A stretch of 10,392 nucleotides of DNA. It comes from Chromatiales bacterium (lineage in GTDB: Bacteria > Pseudomonadota > Gammaproteobacteria > SZUA-140). The stretch covers positions 1-10,392 of the forward strand of contig JAITWN010000084.1 of NCBI GenBank assembly GCA_031285245.1. The letters are read 5' to 3'. The notes beneath the pieces were generated by a model. The model worked only from the letters and a program-made list of their open reading frames with translations. It did no database searches and was not told where the DNA came from. Position 1 is the stretch's first letter. Each line of letters starts with the position of its first letter. Both the position numbers and the translations under genes were made by a program. This document shows, piece by piece, positions 7,501 to 10,392 of this stretch.

Positions 7501-7809
7501 ATTGCACTCGCTGGTATCATCGTCCGCAATTCCATCCTGCTGATCGATTTCATCGATATCGAGGTACGCGCTGGCCGCGCCCTGGAAGACGCCATAGTTC
7601 GGGCCAGCGCCATCCGCGCTAAACCGATCGCCCTGACCGCGGTGGCAGCCATGATTGGCGCGGCCTTCATCGTCGATGACCCAATCTTCAACGGACTCGC
7701 CATATCGCTGATCTTCGGCATCCTGGTCGCCACAGCGCTCACCTTGCTGGTGATTCCAGTGCTGTATTACGCGTATGTAAAACGGACTGGGATTACCGAA
7801 AGCAAGTAG
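4567..7809 (+). CDS. RND efflux pump inner-membrane permease (AcrB/AcrF family)
   Basis: The 1080-aa product is a full-length proton-driven RND permease. TM1 spans about 14-38, followed by the PREEEPQIDV segment (40-49) and FPGASAEQVE and LVAFPMEQIL (58-79), typical of the AcrB superfamily. The first periplasmic loop runs to about 355, TM2-6 lie at 356-515, TM7 near 563-585, the second loop to about 915, and TM8-12 at 920-1070. TM4 has the proton-relay pair Asp424-Asp425 in GILVDDAIVVVENIH (420-434). At the AcrB Lys940 position in TM10 the sequence reads RNSILLIDFID (987-997), so by alignment the Lys is replaced by Asp997; this may be a subfamily trait. The gene follows its adaptor, probably in one transcript, and its ATG lacks a strong Shine-Dalgarno, consistent with coupling to the short upstream ORF. 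Drug, lipid or metal substrate cannot be told from sequence; the DD pair argues against a CusA-type metal pump. Confidence 0.95.
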   Translation: MKHELGISGRIARYFLSNPLSPLIALTCVLLGLFAVLVTPREEEPQIDVTFADVFVPFPGASAEQVESLVAFPMEQILGEISGVEHIYSASSPGLAVLSVQFKVGEPRTDAVVRLYNAIYSNQDWRPEGSGILQPLVKPKGIDDVPIMTLTLWTQDSQRGAHELGQVARSIETEIKRIPGTRDVYTIGSPASLVKVQLDPPRLAGHGLTIEDLTRALQAANIVRQAGALVGDNQVTPVTAGTFLATREDVTTVVVGADHGKPVFLEEVAEISTRPNEPDSWVWLGTGPGAATKSLPDITHAPAVTLAISKNRGISASVLARQIMRWVEQLRGTYIPDGVEITVTRNYGQTANDKAVKLIEKLAFATISVVLLVMLTMGQREALVVGAAVTVTLAATLFASWAWGFTINRVSLFALIFSIGILVDDAIVVVENIHRHRQLNRSTAGSSTFNELIPLAVDEVGGPTILATLTVIAALLPMAFVSGLMGPYMSPIPINSSMGMLISLVIALVLTPWLCRRLLGRHREDTASAKPSAYESALARFFERVVRPFLTGPTARKRRHRLYWGIFAAIVIAISLVAMKLVVLKMLPFDNKSEFQIVVHLPEGSTVNTTARMLDELTHVIEQVPEVSDYQVYAGTAAPINFNGLVRQYYLRQAPELGDIQVNLIDKSQRSRSSHQIATAVRPALADIGRQYYASIQVVEVPPGPPVRAPIVAEIYGMPYAEQQRLAQQIRAVFDSTRDVVDVDDSVEAPSPRLIVEVERQKAALFGISQQQLVNALQVGLQGADVSYIHQGRERDPIPVRLQLPTADKAQLERLLALEVRADSGARVALSELVRVRELAWDSTIYHKDLLPVVYVTGDTAGPLDSPLYGMFGMVKQLSRQPPEGVPVAQHFVSQPESPDARALKWGGEWQITYETFRDMSIAYLVGLVLIYLLVVAQFGSYALPLIIMAPIPLTIIGVMPGHALLSAQFTATSMIGMIALAGIIVRNSILLIDFIDIEVRAGRALEDAIVRASAIRAKPIALTAVAAMIGAAFIVDDPIFNGLAISLIFGILVATALTLLVIPVLYYAYVKRTGITESK

Positions 7810-7815
7810 CTAACA

Positions 7816-7841
7816 GAGATGATTGCAACATCGCTCATCTC
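7816..7841. terminator. Hairpin between convergent genes, weak terminator candidate
   Basis: GAGATGA (7816-7822) is complementary to TCATCTC (7835-7841) with a 12-base loop. It lies in the 25-base gap between the permease stop and the stop of the broken fic gene, overlapping the latter's last codons. No T-run follows on either strand, so termination here is only a possibility. Confidence 0.25.
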
Positions 7842-8831
7842 GCCGCCCAAACTTGCTGCCAAGCCGCGAATTCCGATGGGCGGATTCGGTAGCGGGCAAA
7901 ATTGCCTTCATGCAAGCCGAGAAGTTCAGCTTCGACAATTTCGGTGAATTGCACACGATCGCGAAGATCGATTTCCTTCTTTGACCAAGCCGCTATTCTC
8001 GTTGTGACATCCTTCCGAACTACGCGCGAGCGCACAAGCTCGGCGATAACTTCGCGAGGTTGTTCCCGATAGCGAAGCCTAAAAGGATCGGGTTCGCCGA
8101 GGGCTTGGCGAACAGCAGCATAGCGAGCCGCTGAGCGCTCATAAGCCCAGATGAAAACATCCTTGAGAAGGTCGATCTTCTTGAGTTCGTAAACGCCGAG
8201 AATGGCTTCCGTATAAATCCGCCGAGGAACATCAACAAACGACAACGGCGCTAGGTTGCGCTTGATGAGCGGGATGTTAGCGGCGAGGCGAGACACGCGC
8301 TTATTCACATCATCGAACGGTTGCAGATAGGGAAGCTGCACCATCACGAAGAACGCTTGTTCGAAGGGGTCAGAGATCTTGGATGGGGTTACCAGAATCT
8401 GATTGAAATTTTCCTCAATGAGCTGCGGCGCCATCCAGCGGATGGAAGACAGAACGTTCGATGCCAACAGCAATGTTGCGCAACCTGCCAACAGCCGCGA
8501 GATCGGCAAGTAAGTTGTTGGCCAAGAGCGCGTGGAGATTGAGGAGCGTGTAGCGATTGAAATCAATCTCATCGGCAGCGCCGACCAGGAACTCGATCGC
8601 GTCCTTGTGATTCAGGATCATTTGCGCTTCGAGATGCGCGCGCCCGGCAGCTTCTTCGCCAAATTCTATGAGTCGCCTGGTGTCGAGCAGCGAATAGGTG
8701 TTGCCTTCGAGACGGCTTGAATTCCAGGCAAGATCGATCAGTAGCCTGTTGAGGATTTGTTTGGCATAGGTGCCCGCAGGTTGATCGGCGATCTGTGGAC
8801 GACCAACCGCATCATAGGGTCCAAAACCGAG
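7835..8831 (-). pseudogene. Fic family protein, broken gene
   Basis: Fic-domain proteins usually transfer AMP or another phosphate-containing group to a target through HPFxxGNGRxxR. Here two reading frames together make one recognisable protein. The upstream frame (about 8831-8430) reads AGTYAKQILNRLLIDLAWNS, then SSRLEGNTYSLLDTRRLIEF, MILNHKDAIEFLV and RYTLLNLHALLANNLLADLA, ending at SVFHPLD. The downstream frame resumes with APQLIEENF and contains LPYLQPFDDVNKRVSRLA and SFVDVPRR, ending TGA at 7835-7837. The switch near 8425-8433 (GGATGGCGCCGC) looks like a one-base insertion. Upstream, the frame meets TAG (8832-8834), with no ATG, GTG or TTG before Met at 8619-8621, so the N-terminus is lost too. 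The motif QPFDDVNKRxSR lacks the catalytic His; I recall this variant from a known Fic subgroup, so it is probably not decay. A single sequencing error could explain the frameshift but not the lost start. Confidence 0.85.
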
Positions 8832-8901
8832 CTATTGAGGACGCTTGTGGCCGGCCAAGGGCGGCAATCGGCGGCGATTGGCGAACCCAACCAATTTGAT
8901 A

Positions 8902-8997
8902 ATCGAGGGTTCGAAGCGATTGTTTCGCTTGAGATGAGTGTTGAGATTTTGGGAATGTATACGAGTTGGCGGAGAGAGAGGGATTCGAACCCTCGAT
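8902..8997. repeat. 14-bp inverted repeat: copy of the tRNA-Ser T-arm
   Basis: ATCGAGGGTTCGAA (8902-8915) is the exact reverse complement of TTCGAACCCTCGAT (8984-8997), which is the 5' side and loop of the tRNA-Ser T-arm. The copy lies 52 bases beyond the tRNA 3' end, in opposite orientation. A smaller hairpin, AAGCGA/TCGCTT (8914-8919 and 8925-8930), overlaps its edge. The rest of 8835-8966 has no gene I can support. Confidence 0.7.
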
Positions 8998-9059
8998 GGA
9001 GCTTTTGACCCCATACTCCCTTAGCAGGGGAGCGCCTTCGGCCACTCGGCCATCTCTCC
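8967..9059 (-). tRNA. tRNA-Ser (anticodon GCU)
   Basis: On the minus strand a class II tRNA of 93 nt is visible. The acceptor GGAGAGA (9059-9053) pairs with TCTCTCC (8977-8971), followed by discriminator G and encoded CCA (8969-8967). The anticodon stem CTCCC/GGGAG encloses CTGCTAA, giving anticodon GCT (9025-9023), which reads AGC and AGU. A long variable arm, as expected for tRNA-Ser, precedes the T-arm with GGTTCGAATCC. It follows csrA on the same strand, the order I recall from Pseudomonas. A -10-like TATCAT (rc of 9101-9106) lies 41 bases upstream, but no good -35 box is seen. Confidence 0.96.
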
Positions 9060-9080
9060 ATGTTCCGCTCGCCACCGTGA

Positions 9081-9100
9081 CTCGGCTCGCGGGAGCCGAG
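9081..9100. other. Perfect 8-bp hairpin upstream of tRNA-Ser
   Basis: CTCGGCTC (9081-9088) pairs exactly with GAGCCGAG (9093-9100) around the tetraloop GCGG. It lies in the leader between csrA and tRNA-Ser, 21 bases before the mature tRNA 5' end. No T-run follows. It could be a processing or pausing signal in a csrA/tRNA transcript, or a weak terminator. Confidence 0.35.
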
Positions 9101-9224
9101 ATGATACACGACTCCGCTAGCTACAGCGAGCACTAGAGGTATGAAAAGCCGAATCAGCGTACTGCCCGATGGGATGGACAGTACTCTCCGATAAAGCGAT
9201 CTCGGACGGGAAATACTAGGATGG

Positions 9225-9251
9225 AAAAACCGGCACCACAGGCGCGCCGGT
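9225..9251 (-). terminator. Intrinsic terminator after csrA
   Basis: Read on the minus strand, ACCGGC (9251-9246) pairs with GCCGGT (9234-9229), and the 3' arm runs directly into five T (rc of 9225-9229 plus neighbours). It begins 7 bases past the csrA stop. GC-rich stem plus T-run fits a Rho-independent terminator, implying that tRNA-Ser has its own promoter or depends on read-through. Confidence 0.7.
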
Positions 9252-9257
9252 GAAGGA

Positions 9258-9452
9258 TCAGCTCGAGGCACGTCCGTTAGGAACGTCCTTTTCGCGCTGA
9301 ATCCGCTCATAGATTTCTTCGCGGTGCACCGTCACATGCTTGGGTGCATTGACGCCAATACGCACCTGATTGCCACGTACCCCAAGTACCGTCACCGTGA
9401 CTTCGTCACCGATGACAAGGGTCTCCCCTACTCGCCGAGTCAGAATCAACAT
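9258..9452 (-). CDS. csrA: Carbon storage regulator CsrA/RsmA
   Basis: The 64-aa product is a small dimeric RNA-binding protein that represses or activates translation by binding GGA motifs near ribosome sites; it is slightly longer than the 61-aa E. coli protein. The conserved N-terminus MLILTRRVGETLVIGDEVTV and the C-terminal VHREEIYERIQREK segment are both present, including Arg44 and the RNA-contacting LTRR region. The start at 9450-9452 was preferred over an ATG 11 codons upstream because the family begins MLILTR and AAGGAG lies 7 bases before it. It lies 139 bases downstream of lysC on the same strand and is followed by an intrinsic terminator and tRNA-Ser. Nothing in the protein is unusual. 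Confidence 0.97.
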   Translation of the reverse strand: MLILTRRVGETLVIGDEVTVTVLGVRGNQVRIGVNAPKHVTVHREEIYERIQREKDVPNGRASS

Positions 9453-9591
9453 CTTTTGTCTCCTTACGATAACTGCCCTGTTCAATACTAGCCATCATGG
9501 CTACCGTGTCCTTATTGGCTTTTGTCATCGGCGCAGACTCAAGAAACTTGACGATTTTCCTCAGGTGTACGTTTTACTCCTTCTCTCAGCT
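9453..9591 (-). promoter_or_regulatory. csrA leader with four GGA motifs
   Basis: The 139-base region between lysC and csrA holds four GGA triplets on the minus strand (9580-9578, 9560-9558, 9511-9509, 9463-9461), the last being the csrA Shine-Dalgarno AAGGAG itself. CsrA is known to bind GGA sites over ribosome sites, and E. coli csrA represses its own translation, so autoregulation is a fair inference. A 15-base palindrome TAGCCAT-C-ATGGCTA lies at 9489-9503. No convincing promoter boxes or lysC terminator were found. Confidence 0.45.
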
Positions 9592-10392
9592 CTACTTTGA
9601 AGCGTCGAGGCCAAACGCCGTGTGTAGTGCACGCACGCCAAGCTCCAGATACTTCTCATCGACGACCACCGAGATCTTGATCTCCGAAGTCGAAATCATG
9701 CGAATGTTGATGCCCTCATCGGCAAGCGCGCGGAACATGGTGGCAGCGATGCCCGCATGAGAACGCATGCCGACACCGACCAGCGAGATCTTCACAATGC
9801 GATCATCACCAATCACTTCACGCGCACCGAGCTCGGCACAGCTACGCCGCAGAATGGTGAGCGCTTTGTTGTAATCGTTACGATGTACGGTGAAAGTGAA
9901 ATCGGCGCTCGCGTCTTCGGCGACGTTCTGCACGATCATGTCGATTTCGATATTGGCATCGGCAATAGGCCCGAGAATGCGGCTGGCAACCCCCGGCTGG
10001 TCTGGCACACCGAGCACAGTAAGCTTGGCTTCGTCACGATTGAATGCGATGCCTGAGATCAGGGCCTGTTCCATGCCTTCGTCCTCTGCGCTAATCAGGG
10101 TGCCGCCGCGATCATCAAAGGATGACAACACGCGTAACGGCACGTTGTACTTGCTAGCGAACTCGACGCTGCGGATCTGCAGCACCTTGGCACCAAGACT
10201 CGCCAACTCCAGCATCTCTTCGTAAGTCACGCGGTTGAGGCGCCGCGCCTGCGGCACCACACGCGGATCGGTGGTGTACACGCCATCGACATCGGTATAG
10301 ATCTGACACTCATCGGCCTTGAGCGCAGCGGCAAGCGCAACCGCCGTGGTATCAGAGCCACCACGACCAAGCGTGGTGATGCTGCCATCACC
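9592..10392 (-). CDS. lysC: Aspartokinase (5'-partial, C-terminal part)
   Basis: Aspartokinase phosphorylates aspartate in the first step toward lysine, threonine, methionine and diaminopimelate. The visible 266 residues start in frame at the right edge (codon 10392-10390) and end at TAG 9594-9592 (GLDASK). First comes the end of the kinase domain: GDGSITTLGRGGSDTTAVAL, then YTDVDGVYTTDPR and EEMLELASLGAKVLQIRSVE. Two ACT regulatory domains follow, one beginning SGIAFNRDEAKLTVLGVPD and the other VKISLVGVGMRSHAG through MISTSEIKISVVV. The arrangement fits a monofunctional lysC enzyme under feedback control and closely resembles Pseudomonas LysC as I recall it. An internal ATG (10074-10072) at MEQALISG has GAGGA 8 bases upstream and would give a 160-aa ACT-only product, like the beta subunit of some lysC genes. 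csrA follows after 139 bases. Confidence 0.96.
   Translation of the reverse strand, partial: GDGSITTLGRGGSDTTAVALAAALKADECQIYTDVDGVYTTDPRVVPQARRLNRVTYEEMLELASLGAKVLQIRSVEFASKYNVPLRVLSSFDDRGGTLISAEDEGMEQALISGIAFNRDEAKLTVLGVPDQPGVASRILGPIADANIEIDMIVQNVAEDASADFTFTVHRNDYNKALTILRRSCAELGAREVIGDDRIVKISLVGVGMRSHAGIAATMFRALADEGINIRMISTSEIKISVVVDEKYLELGVRALHTAFGLDASK

Noticed and set aside
7835..8572. Single 245-codon fic ORF starting at 8572
   Set aside because: Its first about 45 codons are out of frame with the real Fic sequence, which continues upstream in another frame; the gene is better called broken.
8738..9310. Minus-strand ORF of 190 codons and other ORFs over tRNA-Ser
   Set aside because: They run through tRNA-Ser and the csrA 3' end (for example KLHRGFESLSLRQ and RERDSNPRWSF), which are typical tRNA-derived false translations.
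9453..9485. Eleven-codon N-terminal extension of CsrA
   Set aside because: CsrA begins MLILTR, and a strong Shine-Dalgarno lies inside the would-be extension.
1..10392. CRISPR array, transposase or integrase
   Set aside because: No regularly spaced repeats, transposase or integrase motifs, or terminal inverted repeats were seen on either strand.

Overview
The window looks like chromosome from a gammaproteobacterium. The right end carries lysC (partial), csrA and tRNA-Ser(GCU) in that order on the minus strand, a gene order I recall from Pseudomonas and relatives. The LysC and CsrA sequences are close to the gammaproteobacterial forms, and both tRNA genes encode their CCA end. No species can be named from this sequence alone.

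Layout, left to right. Positions 1-1040 hold the 3' part of an unrecognised, probably exported cysteine-containing protein on the plus strand, followed by a perfect 12-bp hairpin. A strong sigma70-type promoter (1285-1313) drives tRNA-Arg(ACG) at 1331-1407. Next comes a three-gene minus-strand operon (3291 to 1469): an ArsR-family regulator, a PPK2 polyphosphate kinase whose GTG start overlaps the regulator stop by one base, and a DUF1269 membrane protein. Divergent from it, with only 27 bp between the outermost start codons, is a plus-strand RND efflux operon (3319-7809): a lipoprotein membrane fusion protein, a possible 16-codon leader ORF, and an inner-membrane RND permease. Convergent with the permease is a broken fic-family gene (7835-8831, minus), then tRNA-Ser, csrA and lysC.

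How the genes may work together. The regulator has Cys38 and Cys104, 66 residues apart, which equals the spacing of the redox/persulfide-sensing pair in BigR and SqrR (Cys42/108 and Cys41/107, from memory). I infer a thiol-, persulfide- or oxidant-responsive repressor that controls its own operon (PPK2 and DUF1269) and the divergent efflux pump. The pump has no outer-membrane channel gene here and would need one encoded elsewhere. This pairing of polyphosphate metabolism with efflux under one sensor is the most interesting system in the window.

Both tRNA genes point their 3' ends toward the 1408-8966 block. That block contains the accessory-looking genes and a decayed fic gene, and a 14-nt inverted copy of the tRNA-Ser T-arm lies just outside that gene. 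This suggests, without proving it, that the block was acquired or rearranged between tRNAs that are neighbours in related genomes.
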